Shown here piece after piece: positions 9,578 to 18,744 of a stretch of DNA of 64,000 bases (the stretch's first letter is position 1; each line of letters opens with the position of its first letter). Position numbers and translations under genes: made by a program. The notes beneath the pieces were generated by a model that was not told the origin of the DNA, made no database searches, and saw nothing but the letters and a program-made list of their open reading frames with translations. Origin of the DNA: CAYNLK01 sp964398055 (lineage in GTDB: Bacteria; Chloroflexota; Anaerolineae; 4572-78; J111); contig CAYNLK010000003.1 in the NCBI GenBank assembly GCA_964398055.1, positions 62,001-126,000 on the forward strand, given 5' to 3'.

Positions 9578-9949
9578 ATGATTGGAACTTTACTACTCGG
9601 TTTGGTCTCGATTATGCTGCTGTCCGCGGGGCAAACCTCGCTCAAATATGGGCTGAATGTAATTGGCGGCGTCAGCCTTTCTGACGGCTTCAGTTTTCTC
9701 AAGCTGCTGCAAACGCCTTGGGTGATCGTTGGTTTTGTTTTGTATGGGCTGAGTTCGATCCTATGGCTGGATGTGCTCTCCAAGCTGGAGTTCAGCCTGG
9801 CTTTTCCGATGGTCGGCTTAACCTACGTCTTCACCCTGCTGATCGGCCGTTTCTTCTTTGGGGAGACTATCGGATGGGAGCGGATGCTGGGCGTGGCTCT
9901 CATCGTTGGCGGGATTTTCTTCCTGGTGCGAAGCGGCAGCTCGGGGTGA
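9578..9949 (+). CDS. Small four-helix EamA/SMR-like membrane protein
   Basis: About 123 residues from the ATG at 9578, which has GGAGG 11 nt upstream; in-frame starts at 9539 or 9551 would only add a polar tail. Four hydrophobic helices: LLLGLVSIMLLSAGQTSLKYG, PWVIVGFVLYGLSSILW, FSLAFPMVGLTYVFTLLIG, and RMLGVALIVGGIFFLV. The GQTSLKYG and E-SLAFP-VGL-YV patterns match the half-size EamA/DMT proteins that act with lipid-linked sugar pathways (ArnE/ArnF-type flippase subunits) and SMR transporters. Its position among GT-C-like and YfhO genes favours a lipid-linked sugar translocation role. This is inference. Confidence 0.75.
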   Translation: MIGTLLLGLVSIMLLSAGQTSLKYGLNVIGGVSLSDGFSFLKLLQTPWVIVGFVLYGLSSILWLDVLSKLEFSLAFPMVGLTYVFTLLIGRFFFGETIGWERMLGVALIVGGIFFLVRSGSSG

Positions 9950-9968
9950 AGGTTATCGTAGGGGCATA

Positions 9969-12380
9969 ATGACTTCCCTGAAACAGCATGTACTTTCCGC
10001 CTTAATCCTCAGCCTCACCATTTTCCTCCTCTTCTGGCCGGCGCTGCTGCACCCTGACGCCATCCTCTTCCCCACCTTTAGCCCATTCTCCGATGTGATG
10101 GTCATCCATTGGCCCAAAGCCCAGTTGCTGGCCCAAAGCTGGTCAGCGGGTGAGGGCCTGCCCCTGTGGACTCCCCTCATTTTGAGCGGCATGCCCCTGG
10201 CGGCCAACCAACTGGCCATGCTCTTCTATCCCCCAGCCTGGCTTTTTTTGATTCTGCCCGTGGAGCCTGTTTTCAATGTTCTATTCATTTTTCATTTGCT
10301 GTTGGGCGGGATCGGGGTTTATCTGTTGCTCTATAAAGCCCACCACAGTTCGCCCCAAGCCGCGCTGTTTGGCAGCTTGACCTTTGCCCTCAACGGCAAA
10401 TGGCTGGCCCACGTCGCCGGCGGGCACGTCAGCATGGTTGGGGCGATTGGTTGGCTGCCCTGGGCGGTGTTTGGAATGATGATGCTTTTGAGGCGGCAGG
10501 GGAGCGGCGCGCAAGCGGTGGGGGGGCAGAGGAGTAATTTGGCCGGGCTTGGGTGGGGGCTGCTGGCGGCGCTGGCGTTGGCGATGCAGATTTTCACCCA
10601 CACCCTGCTCCTGATCTATACCGTTTACCTGTTGGCGGCGTTAGTCATCTGGCGCATCTTCATGAATGAGGGATGGCGATCGACGCTTCACTCAGCCATT
10701 CATTCGCTTATTCGCCTATTCGCCATTCTCATTTTGGCCGGATTATTGGGCGCGGTGCAGTTATGGCCGCTGCTGGAGTTGAGCCAATTCAGCAACCGCA
10801 GTCTCAACCTGGCCGAAGCGGCCGAGTACTCGGTCACGCCGGCTCAACTACTGCTTGGACTGTTATTACCCTCGGCCCAAAGCGGCCACGAGCTGGTGAT
10901 TTATCTGGGCCTGCTGCCGCTGCTGCTGGCCCCCTTTGGACTGAACCGGCCTAACCGCTGGGCCTGGTTTTATGCCGCCCTGGTTGGCTTGGCTGTTCTC
11001 TTTGCCCTGGGACCAACCACGCCGGTGCATGCTCTCTTTTATGCCTTTGTACCCGGCTTTGGCTGGGTGCGGACTCCCGCCCGCATCTTTTTGGTGATAT
11101 CGCTGGCCGTGGCCGTGCTGGTTGGCTTTGGCGTCGACCGGCTGGCCCAACAGCAATGGTCCGCCAAAGCCCTCGCCTGGTTGACCCGGCTGGCAGTCGC
11201 CGTAGGAGCGATAGCCCTGTTGGTCGGGCTGGGGTTGGCAATTGGTTTCGATCAGACCAACCGGGCCGTGTTGATGTTGATGCTGGTAGTACCGCTGGGG
11301 CTGGCAACGACACTGCTGTGGGGCCGCCGCGTCCTGTCGAATAATGTGGCGCTGATCTTATTGGGGCTACTGCTCGTCATTGATCTGGCTTCGTTTGACC
11401 GGTCGATGATGCGGTTCGTCTCGCCGCAGGAAGCCCTGGCGCCGGGTCGCCCGGCCGCCGCATATTTGGCCCAGCAGCCGGGTCTCTTCCGGGTTTACTC
11501 GCCCAGCTACAGCCTGCCGATGCAAACCGCCGCCGCGGCCAGGCTTCAATTGGCCGATGGGGTCGAACCGGTCCACCTGGCCGCCTACGACCAATTCATG
11601 GCCCGCGCCGGCGGCTATAACGACCCCGGCTTCAGCGTGACTATCCCCAAATTTGGCGACGGCCCGCTTGAGTCCGCCTTGCAGGAGACGGAACCCAATC
11701 TGCAACTGCTCGGCCTGCTCAATGTGGAGTATCTGGCGGCAGCATTTCCAATGAGCTGGCCCGGCCTGATCCCGGAGACAGAGGTCAACGGCGTCTTCAT
11801 TTATCGCAATGCCTATGCTTCACCCCGGAGTTGGGTGGCCCACCGAAGTGTTCCGGCCGAGTCAGATTGGTTGGCTCAATTGGAGGCTATGCCTGAACTG
11901 GACTGTGTGGTTATTGTTGACAACGCCGGGGAGTCGCACGCAAGCGGCAGAGGAACCGAGGAGCAGGGGAGCAGAGGAGCGGAGGAGCAAGGGAGCATTC
12001 TCCCCGACCCCTCTGCCCCCTTGCCCACCCCTCGGGCTGAGCCTCGGGGCGAAGCCTGCTCACCTACTCCGGCTAAGATTACAACTTACTCGCCTGATCG
12101 AATTGAAATTGAAACCACACTTGAATCCCCCGGTTGGCTGGTCTTAAGTGAAATCTGGTATCCGGGCTGGCAGGCGATGGTCAATGGCCAACCCCGGCCG
12201 GTTGTCAGGGTCGATGGGCTGCTGCGGGGCGTCTATCTGGCGCAGCCGGGCCAAAATCAAGTTACGCTAGAATACCGGCCCAAGAGCGTCGCCTGGGGCG
12301 GCTGGATCTCAGCTTTGACGGTAGTCGGCCTGCTGGTGGGCGGCTTGGGCCGGCTCTGGTACGCCCGGCGACGCCAATAA
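9969..12380 (+). CDS. YfhO-family multi-pass membrane protein
   Basis: About 803 residues. The ATG at 9969 (MTSLKQHVLS) has AGGGG upstream; the frame is open further 5' but runs antisense-like through the preceding gene. The first 500 residues contain about a dozen hydrophobic helices. The C-terminal half is a soluble beta domain ending WLVLSEIWYPGWQAMVNGQ and a final helix, as in YfhO proteins, which in Firmicutes take part in lipoteichoic-acid or sugar modification. A low-complexity Glu/Gly/Ser/Arg insert (about residues 656-699) and a smaller one (about 176-192) are encoded by word-repeat DNA and disturb an otherwise normal family layout. Probably a surface-glycan modifying enzyme or flippase-associated protein. 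Confidence 0.85.
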   Translation: MTSLKQHVLSALILSLTIFLLFWPALLHPDAILFPTFSPFSDVMVIHWPKAQLLAQSWSAGEGLPLWTPLILSGMPLAANQLAMLFYPPAWLFLILPVEPVFNVLFIFHLLLGGIGVYLLLYKAHHSSPQAALFGSLTFALNGKWLAHVAGGHVSMVGAIGWLPWAVFGMMMLLRRQGSGAQAVGGQRSNLAGLGWGLLAALALAMQIFTHTLLLIYTVYLLAALVIWRIFMNEGWRSTLHSAIHSLIRLFAILILAGLLGAVQLWPLLELSQFSNRSLNLAEAAEYSVTPAQLLLGLLLPSAQSGHELVIYLGLLPLLLAPFGLNRPNRWAWFYAALVGLAVLFALGPTTPVHALFYAFVPGFGWVRTPARIFLVISLAVAVLVGFGVDRLAQQQWSAKALAWLTRLAVAVGAIALLVGLGLAIGFDQTNRAVLMLMLVVPLGLATTLLWGRRVLSNNVALILLGLLLVIDLASFDRSMMRFVSPQEALAPGRPAAAYLAQQPGLFRVYSPSYSLPMQTAAAARLQLADGVEPVHLAAYDQFMARAGGYNDPGFSVTIPKFGDGPLESALQETEPNLQLLGLLNVEYLAAAFPMSWPGLIPETEVNGVFIYRNAYASPRSWVAHRSVPAESDWLAQLEAMPELDCVVIVDNAGESHASGRGTEEQGSRGAEEQGSILPDPSAPLPTPRAEPRGEACSPTPAKITTYSPDRIEIETTLESPGWLVLSEIWYPGWQAMVNGQPRPVVRVDGLLRGVYLAQPGQNQVTLEYRPKSVAWGGWISALTVVGLLVGGLGRLWYARRRQ
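11938..12065. repeat. In-frame word-repeat insertion inside the YfhO-like gene
   Basis: Words of 7-8 bp (GAGGAGC, AGGGGAGC, AGAGGAGC, GGAGGAGC, AAGGGAGC) are followed by C-rich complementary words (CCCCTCTGCCC, CCTTGCCC), so the segment could fold back. A related GGCAGGGGAGC/GGCAGAGGAG patch lies near 10494-10545 in the same gene. The reading frame stays open across both. Confidence 0.65.
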
Positions 12381-12409
12381 GTGAAAGACGATCCCTTTTG
12401 AGTCAATAG

Positions 12410-12611
12410 ACCCTAATGAAATTTGATCAACAAAATCGGTAATGTCATTTCGAATGGAGCGTAGCGGAATGAGAAATCCCCCAGATCGCCGTTTGTAAGA
12501 CGCCATTTCAGGGATTTCTCCCCCCTGCGGGGGTCGAAGCTTGTCCTGAACGAAGCCGAAGGATGACATACAAAGTGATTACCGATTTTGTGAATCGAAA
12601 ACGATTAGGGT
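12410..12611. repeat. About 200-bp nested palindromic element (MITE-like)
   Basis: Four paired arms nest around one centre: ACCCTAAT (12410-12417) with ATTAGGGT (12604-12611); CAAAATCGGTAAT (12431-12443) with ATTACCGATTTTG (12578-12590); ATGTCAT (12442-12448) with ATGACAT (12563-12569); GAGAAATCCC (12471-12480) with GGGATTTCTC (12511-12520). It contains the words GGAGCGTAGCGGAATGAG and GAACGAAGCCGAAGG seen in widespread bacterial GTCATT-type repeats. No transposase is present. It fills the 279-bp gap between YfhO and the ABC exporter, so it may also act on transcription there. Confidence 0.75.
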
Positions 12612-12659
12612 CTGCCTAAGACAGCCTCCCTTTTGCCCCCGGCGACACTTTAAAATATA

Positions 12660-13454
12660 ATGGCGCACTGTATGCTTCATCATTTGTATCATCACCGCCA
12701 TTATATCTGGCAGGCCGCCTGGAACGACTTCCGCTACCGCTATGCCGGCACCGGCCTGGGGGTGTTTTGGAACATTATCAACCCCCTGCTGCAAGTGCTG
12801 CTGTATACGGTGGTTTTCTCCAAACTCCTGGTTATTCGCGCCAGCGCCCCAACCGACGTCCCCTTTGCTTTGTACCTCTGCGTCGGCTTATTTCCCTGGT
12901 TGGCTTTTTCCGAAACGGTGATTCAGGGCAGCAATGCCTTTTTTAATAATGCTGCCTATCTCAAACGGTTGGCCCTGCCCCCCGAAATCTTTGTCGCTAA
13001 AGAGGTTATGCGTAATACCTTTAACCTGGGGGTAGCGTTGCTTCTGGTGGCGGCGCTGAGTTTGCTGATGGACCAACCGGTCAGTTGGAGTTGGTTATGG
13101 CTGCCGGTGATCGGGGCGCTCTTACAAGGCCTGGGCCTGGGTTTAGCCCTGGGCCTGGCCGGGTTGCGGGTGCTGTTCCCCGACCTGGGTGAGGTGTTGC
13201 GGGTATTGATGCAATTGTGGACATGGACCATGCCCATCATCTATCCGGTTGCTATGGTCCCTGCCGCCGTTCAACCCTGGCTCAAACTCAATCCACCCTA
13301 CCTGTTTATCGCCTCCATCCGCCAGATTTATCTGACCGGACAGGCTCCGCTCTGGTCAGATTGGCTGATCATGCTGGCCTGGAGCGGCCTCTTTATCGGG
13401 CTGGGCGGGCTGATCTTGCGCCGATTACGTCAGGAGATTCGGGATAATGTATGA
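12660..13454 (+). CDS. Polysaccharide ABC exporter permease (Wzm-type, ABC-2)
   Basis: 264 residues, six hydrophobic helices, with the family opening YIWQAAWNDFRYRYAGTGLG followed by VFWNIINPLLQVLLYTVVFS, and GLFPWLAFSETVIQGSNAFFNNAAYLK, typical of the TagG/Wzm family. It exports undecaprenyl-linked polysaccharide with the ATPase encoded next; the two genes overlap by 4 nt. The ATG at 12660 directly follows an AT-rich stretch (AAAATATA) with no clear Shine-Dalgarno, so a start a few codons downstream (M5) is possible. It opens the glycan cluster. Confidence 0.93.
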   Translation: MAHCMLHHLYHHRHYIWQAAWNDFRYRYAGTGLGVFWNIINPLLQVLLYTVVFSKLLVIRASAPTDVPFALYLCVGLFPWLAFSETVIQGSNAFFNNAAYLKRLALPPEIFVAKEVMRNTFNLGVALLLVAALSLLMDQPVSWSWLWLPVIGALLQGLGLGLALGLAGLRVLFPDLGEVLRVLMQLWTWTMPIIYPVAMVPAAVQPWLKLNPPYLFIASIRQIYLTGQAPLWSDWLIMLAWSGLFIGLGGLILRRLRQEIRDNV

Positions 13455-14830
13455 GCGATGAGGTTGTGCTGCGGGTCGATCATCTCGGCAAACGGTTTAA
13501 GCTGTACCGCACCCCCTGGCATCGCGCCCTGGAATGGGCCAGCCTGGGTCAACGAACTTACCACACCGATTTCTGGGCTATCCGCGATATTTCGTTTGAG
13601 GTGCGGCGCGGTCAATTTTTTGGCATCATTGGCGTTAATGGCGCCGGCAAAAGCACGCTGCTCAAAATCATCAGCGGCGCGCTCGACCCGACGACCGGCT
13701 CGTATCAAACCCACAGCCAATTTTTCCCCCTGTTGGGGCTAGGCGTTGACTTAAACGTGTCGCTAACCGGCCGGGAGAATGTGCTGACCAACGCCCAACT
13801 ATTGGAGTTGCCGCCCCACTATGCCCAGGAGCGCATGGCCGAAATTGCCGACTTTGCCGAGTTGGGCGATTTTTTTGACCGGCCGGTCAGCACTTACTCC
13901 ACCGGGATGCGGATGCGGCTGGCCTTTGCCATGTTCGCCTTTCTGGAAACCGACCTGTTGATTCTGGACGAGGTGATGGCCGTGGGCGATATCTTTTTTC
14001 AGCAAAAATGCTACGCCCGGCTCAATGAGTTGATTGCCCGTAACACCGCCATCATCCTGGTAACGCACGACCTGACGGCCATCCAGCAATATTGCCACGA
14101 GGTGATCGTGCTGCATGAGGGGGCCAAGATTTTCCAGGGCCGGGCCGACGAGGCGGTGAAGAAATTTGTGCAGGCGCGCGGGACGCGCACGGCCAAGAGC
14201 GCCGCCCTCACGGTCAAGCCCGAGGACGCCCCGCTGGACTTGCGCCAACTAAAAACCGGCGCCCCCCGCTTCACCTGGCCGACCGACGAAGTCTTTTTGA
14301 TCACTTCCCTGGCCAACCGGCCCGACTCCAGGCCGGCCCGTTTCATCCGGGCGGCTGTCTGTGACCAACACGACCAGCCCTGCCAGGTCTTCAGGCAAGG
14401 CGAAACAGCCGTGTTTTATTACGAGTTTATGGTCGAACAGGCGATTGGCGCGCCGATTGGCAGCCTGGAAATTAGCAACGCCTACAATCTGTTACTCCAC
14501 AGCAAAACCAGCCTGCAACATCAAATTGAGGTCCCGGCCGGCGCGCCAGGCGGCAGCCGGGTGCGCGTCCGGCAGGTAGTGCAGATGAACCTGGCCCCCG
14601 GCGATTATGTCTTCAGCCTGGGCTTGCTGACCCTGCATCCCGACCTGTACGCCAATTTAGCCAACCTGTCGCAGCAGGATTTAAACGAAAAAACGATCTG
14701 GCTCAACCGGGTGGAGCAGGCCGGGGCCTTGGTTGTCACCCCCGGTCTGGGCCTGGGCATGGCCGTTCTGCACGGCGGCCTGTGCGATCTGCCCGGCGAG
14801 TGCCAGATCGAAGTGAACCCAGGAGTTTAA
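13451..14830 (+). CDS. Polysaccharide ABC exporter ATPase with Wzt-type C-terminal domain
   Basis: 459 residues. ATPase domain in the first 240: Walker A GVNGAGKST (about 61), signature YSTGMRMRL, Walker B LLILDEVMAVGD, H-loop THD. The last 200 residues form a beta-rich domain (RFIRAAVCDQHDQPCQVF, AIGAPIGSLEISNAYN, QMNLAPGDYVFSLGL) matching the Wzt C-terminal carbohydrate-binding domain, which recognises the finished non-reducing end of O-polysaccharide in Wzt proteins with terminal caps. A capped, chain-length-controlled surface polymer is therefore likely. Starts inside the stop of the permease gene (ATGA). Confidence 0.94.
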   Translation: MSDEVVLRVDHLGKRFKLYRTPWHRALEWASLGQRTYHTDFWAIRDISFEVRRGQFFGIIGVNGAGKSTLLKIISGALDPTTGSYQTHSQFFPLLGLGVDLNVSLTGRENVLTNAQLLELPPHYAQERMAEIADFAELGDFFDRPVSTYSTGMRMRLAFAMFAFLETDLLILDEVMAVGDIFFQQKCYARLNELIARNTAIILVTHDLTAIQQYCHEVIVLHEGAKIFQGRADEAVKKFVQARGTRTAKSAALTVKPEDAPLDLRQLKTGAPRFTWPTDEVFLITSLANRPDSRPARFIRAAVCDQHDQPCQVFRQGETAVFYYEFMVEQAIGAPIGSLEISNAYNLLLHSKTSLQHQIEVPAGAPGGSRVRVRQVVQMNLAPGDYVFSLGLLTLHPDLYANLANLSQQDLNEKTIWLNRVEQAGALVVTPGLGLGMAVLHGGLCDLPGECQIEVNPGV

Positions 14831-14832
14831 AA

Positions 14833-17800
14833 ATGGATTTATCACCGTTAGAACACCCCCTGACCGCCGAATCCCGGCTCTTTTTCTTGCATATCCGCAA
14901 AACAGGGGGTATCACATTTGCTAATATCCTGAGATCGTATTTTGCTTTATCAGAAATTTCTCCTCGTTTGTATCCCCCCAAATTATCCCAACTGCCTGAC
15001 CATTTTTTTGAACCCTATCGTTATTATGAAGGACACACAGATTACGATTGTATACGCAAGTTACTGCCTAAACCACTGGCTTGCGTCACCTTGCTACGAG
15101 AGCCGGTGGACCGTTACCTTTCGGAGTGTTTTTACTTATACCATGAATATTTACAGGCCAGGGGATCCAAGGCCAAGCAGAACCCACAGATTTTTTGGGG
15201 TGAGTGGTCTTCCTGGCTGGGGCCGTTTCTTGATTTACCGCCTCAGGCGCAAGTGATAAAATTTGCCGAGAGTCCTGGCTTGGCGGCGCGTCACAACAAT
15301 CAAACCCATATGCTGGGCGGCCGGTTTCGGTTTGAGAATTACGCCGGGTTAAGGGCCAGCCTGTCTCAACTGCCATCGTGGGATTGGGCCGCGTTTGAGT
15401 CGCTCAAATTCGCCGATTCGCCGCCAAACCTGTTGGGGCAGGCCAAAGCATGTTTGGCCGGGCTGACCTCTTTCGGCCTGACCGAGCGGTTCCAGGACTC
15501 CTTATACCTGCTGGCTTACACCTTTGGCTGGCCGTTCCAGGTGGATAACCACCGTTTCAATGTCACCCCCACCCGGCTGCATCAGGCCGATCTGCCGGCC
15601 GAAACCCAGGCCAGGATTATTGAAGTTAACCGGCTTGATTTGGAATTATACGCCTACGCCCAACAATTATTTGAGGCCCGTTTCAACCAGATGAGCCACG
15701 AATTATTGGAAAATTACGGTGGACGCGCCCATGCCCACTTGTCGCCGCCGCTGCCCACGGAAACTCTAACCGATTTGCTAGACAAACACTATATCCGCCG
15801 CCTGACCGAACGGCAGACGCCGGCCCGTTCCTTTAGCTTCGGGTTCGACCGGGCCATCCCTGGCGTCGGTTGGCACCTCCCCGAACAGCACCCCCGGCAT
15901 GGCCCCTTCCGCTGGAGCGGGCCAGATTGCCGGGCTACCCTTGACCTGCTGCTGCGCCCCGACGGCGCGGCGAGGATTATCTTTTCGGCCATAGCGGCCA
16001 TCACCCCGGAAACGCTGGACTCCCTGCGCTTGCAGGTCAACAGCCAGCCGGTGCAACTGCATCGCTACCCCGGCCGGGAGGGGGCCATCATTTTGGTGGG
16101 CTATATTCCCGAAACCGCCTTTATAGAAGAAAATGGGTTTACCCGCCTAACCTTTGAGGTAGACCGGACGATAGCCCCGGCGACTTTGACCAACTCGGAC
16201 GACGACCGGCCCCTCGGCCTGGCCCTGAATCAGCTTGAAATTCACCCGCTAACCGCCGCTGACCCCGGCTGGGCCGAAAGTTGCCGCCGCTTGATTGCCC
16301 CGGAAGTGTTGGTCCATCTGCCCTCCCTGTTGCGCCCAAGCGATATTATTATCCCCGGTCAGGGTTGGTATCCGCTGGAAAGTTATCAGGGCGAAACCTT
16401 TTATTGGGCCAGCAACAACGCCGAACTGATCATTTACTCCCCCACCGGTCAACACACTCACCTGAGTTTAGAGGTGGAACCAGGACCGGGGTTAAACAGC
16501 CAACCGTTGCGACTGCGGGTGCTTGACTCAACCGGTCAGGTGATGGCCGTTTTCCCTCTGGTTAGGGGGCGGCAAACGATTCAGGTGAATTTGCCCCTCA
16601 AACCCGGTCCGCAAGCCGTTTTCCGGCTGTATGTTGAGGGTGGCGGCCACCCTATTCCTACTAACCCGCGTATTTTAAACTTTCGGGTGTTCCGCTTTGG
16701 CTGGGATCAGAAAACGGCCATTCGAAAATCGGCCGCAGACTCTCTACTTTTTGAAAGTGGCAGTTCTATCCTTAAAAAATATCCCTTCACTACTGAAACC
16801 CGGATGGCTTTTTTGCATATTCCTAAAACAGCCGGGACGACTTTTGACTTTATTCTGAGACAGGGCTTTACTGAAAATGCTGCTATTCGTTCACTAGACT
16901 ACGCCAAGGTGCTGCAAACTCCCAACGGTTTTTATAAAGCCTATCGGTATTATCAGGGTCACATGCATTATGGCCTGGTTCGCCAATTGCTGCCCCCGGA
17001 AACAGTCTATTTAACTCTCCTTCGGGAGCCGGTAGAGCGCTATCTTTCACAGTTTGCCCAATGGCAGCGGATTGCGCAAAGTTTACCTGAAGGCGTACAA
17101 ATTGAGTGGCTAAAAACGCCCTTTGATTTGCTGCCCTACCTGGATGTGATAGATTATGTAGATAATCCCAGCTTTTCTGACGCGAATTGCCAAACTGATA
17201 TGTTGGGAACCGAGTTTGACTTCGAAAATTATCGCGATCAAATCGCTGCCTTAGCTGATTTGACGCTCCAGAACACCAGAGCGCTGACCAATCTATATAA
17301 ATCTCTCACAATTAAACGCGAACCTGAAGTTAAGTTGGCCCAGGCCAAACAGTGCCTGACCGAAATTGCATTTTTGGGTTTAACCGAACGGTTCCAGGAC
17401 TCCTTGTACCTGTTGGCTTACACCTTTGGTTGGCCGCCCTATGAGGATAACCTTTATCTTAATACGGCCCCCTCCCGCCGCCAGGAAAACCTGCCGGCGG
17501 CGGCGCTGGACAAGGTTACTAGCCTGAATAAAGTGGATTTAGAACTCTACACCTATGCCCAACAACTTTTTGAGACACGCTTCAGTCAGATGACCCACGA
17601 GTTACTTGAACGTTATGGTAAACGAGACCATGCCCATCTAAAACTGCCCCTGCCCTCTAAAGTTATGGCCCAATTAATGGAAAAACATTATATAAAACAG
17701 TATCAAACGGGGCGATCTATCAGTTTCAGTTTTGGTCAAACCATTTTTGGACAGGGTTGGTATCAAGCAGTAACAAACCCTCAGCACGGTTCCTATCGTT

Positions 17801-18744
17801 GGAGCGGACCAAACCGGTGTTCCACGCTTAACCTGCCCCTGAATTTTGAGGATGACGCTCACCTGATCTTTTCGGTTATGGCGGCTATTACCCCAGAAGT
17901 TCTGGATAGCTTGAGCCTGCGCGTAAACGGATACCCCATCATACTTACTCGCTACCCTGGTAAGGCTGGAGACACGGTTTTTGTAGGCAATATTCCCCAC
18001 ACTGTCCTGGCCGCCAAACAGGGGTTGGTCCGGTTAACCTTTGAGGTAAACCAAACGTTAGCCCCAGCCTGGTTGAGTGATTCTAACCCCGATCTGCGAC
18101 GATTAGGTATTGCTTTCAAACAGCTAGAGATTTACCCCGCCGGAGAAAATAATCCAGACTGGGCCGAAGCCTGTTCTCGTTTGCTTGGGCCTGAACCGGT
18201 TGCCTGGCCATCAACCTGGCCGCCTGACCTGGCTCTACAAACAGATACAATTACAACCGGTCAGGGCTGGCACCGGGTTGAAACCGACCGGGGTGAGCGC
18301 TTCTGTTGGATCACGAATGAGGCTGAATTGATTATCGAGAGGCCAACCGGACGATGTACTCACCTGAGTTTAGAGGTGGAGCCGGGGCCGGGGTTAAACA
18401 GCCAACCGTTGCGACTGCGGGTGCTTGACTCAACCGGCCAGGTGGTGGCCGTTTTCCCTTTGGTTAGGGGCCGGCAAACGATTCAGGTCAATTTGCCCCT
18501 TAAACCCGGCCCGCGGGCCGTTTTCCGGTTGTATGTTGAGGGTGGCGGCCATCCTATTCCTACTGACCCACGTATTCTAAACTTTCGGGTGTTCCAGTTT
18601 GGTTGGGATCAGAAAACGGCCGTTCAAAAATTGGCCGCAGCCTCTCCACGGGTCTGGCTGTCCCGGTTATTATCACCCCGGCTGCGCCGGTTTTTGAAAC
18701 GGCAGCTTCATAGCTTTCAAGAAAAGGCAAAAGAATCACCATGA
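14833..18744 (+). CDS. Tandemly duplicated sulfotransferase with glycan-binding-like modules
   Basis: About 1303 residues; ATG 14833 has AGGAG 7 nt upstream. Two copies of a unit about 634 residues long. Each begins with a sulfotransferase domain: copy 1 has LFFLHIRKTGGITF (about 16-29, PAPS 5'-phosphosulfate loop) and LLREPVDRYLS (about 86-96, 3'-phosphate motif); copy 2 has MAFLHIPKTAGTTF (about 658-671) and LLREPVERYLS (about 729-739). Each domain is followed by two beta-rich modules (HGPFRWSGPDC or HGSYRWSGPN; then GQGW..., LSLEVEPGPGLNSQPLRLRV) that look like carbohydrate-binding jelly rolls; I do not recognise the exact family. Copy 1 has Gly where the motif usually has Ala/Thr (KTGGIT) but retains Lys and Thr. 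Likely sulfates sugars of the exported polymer. Confidence 0.88.
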   Translation: MDLSPLEHPLTAESRLFFLHIRKTGGITFANILRSYFALSEISPRLYPPKLSQLPDHFFEPYRYYEGHTDYDCIRKLLPKPLACVTLLREPVDRYLSECFYLYHEYLQARGSKAKQNPQIFWGEWSSWLGPFLDLPPQAQVIKFAESPGLAARHNNQTHMLGGRFRFENYAGLRASLSQLPSWDWAAFESLKFADSPPNLLGQAKACLAGLTSFGLTERFQDSLYLLAYTFGWPFQVDNHRFNVTPTRLHQADLPAETQARIIEVNRLDLELYAYAQQLFEARFNQMSHELLENYGGRAHAHLSPPLPTETLTDLLDKHYIRRLTERQTPARSFSFGFDRAIPGVGWHLPEQHPRHGPFRWSGPDCRATLDLLLRPDGAARIIFSAIAAITPETLDSLRLQVNSQPVQLHRYPGREGAIILVGYIPETAFIEENGFTRLTFEVDRTIAPATLTNSDDDRPLGLALNQLEIHPLTAADPGWAESCRRLIAPEVLVHLPSLLRPSDIIIPGQGWYPLESYQGETFYWASNNAELIIYSPTGQHTHLSLEVEPGPGLNSQPLRLRVLDSTGQVMAVFPLVRGRQTIQVNLPLKPGPQAVFRLYVEGGGHPIPTNPRILNFRVFRFGWDQKTAIRKSAADSLLFESGSSILKKYPFTTETRMAFLHIPKTAGTTFDFILRQGFTENAAIRSLDYAKVLQTPNGFYKAYRYYQGHMHYGLVRQLLPPETVYLTLLREPVERYLSQFAQWQRIAQSLPEGVQIEWLKTPFDLLPYLDVIDYVDNPSFSDANCQTDMLGTEFDFENYRDQIAALADLTLQNTRALTNLYKSLTIKREPEVKLAQAKQCLTEIAFLGLTERFQDSLYLLAYTFGWPPYEDNLYLNTAPSRRQENLPAAALDKVTSLNKVDLELYTYAQQLFETRFSQMTHELLERYGKRDHAHLKLPLPSKVMAQLMEKHYIKQYQTGRSISFSFGQTIFGQGWYQAVTNPQHGSYRWSGPNRCSTLNLPLNFEDDAHLIFSVMAAITPEVLDSLSLRVNGYPIILTRYPGKAGDTVFVGNIPHTVLAAKQGLVRLTFEVNQTLAPAWLSDSNPDLRRLGIAFKQLEIYPAGENNPDWAEACSRLLGPEPVAWPSTWPPDLALQTDTITTGQGWHRVETDRGERFCWITNEAELIIERPTGRCTHLSLEVEPGPGLNSQPLRLRVLDSTGQVVAVFPLVRGRQTIQVNLPLKPGPRAVFRLYVEGGGHPIPTDPRILNFRVFQFGWDQKTAVQKLAAASPRVWLSRLLSPRLRRFLKRQLHSFQEKAKESP
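16459..16744 (+). repeat. Internal direct repeat, copy 1 (sulfotransferase gene)
   Basis: 286 bp in phase with codons, repeated 1902 bp downstream. By hand alignment about 24 of 286 positions differ, mostly third positions, whereas the sulfotransferase domains of the two halves are much more diverged. Confidence 0.9.
18361..18646 (+). repeat. Internal direct repeat, copy 2 (sulfotransferase gene)
   Basis: Second copy of the 286-bp segment encoding the last beta-rich module of the sulfotransferase unit; the spacing of 1902 bp equals 634 codons. Confidence 0.9.

Noticed and set aside
12410..12611. Insertion sequence with transposase
   Set aside because: No transposase frame inside or next to the palindrome; only a non-autonomous element can be argued.
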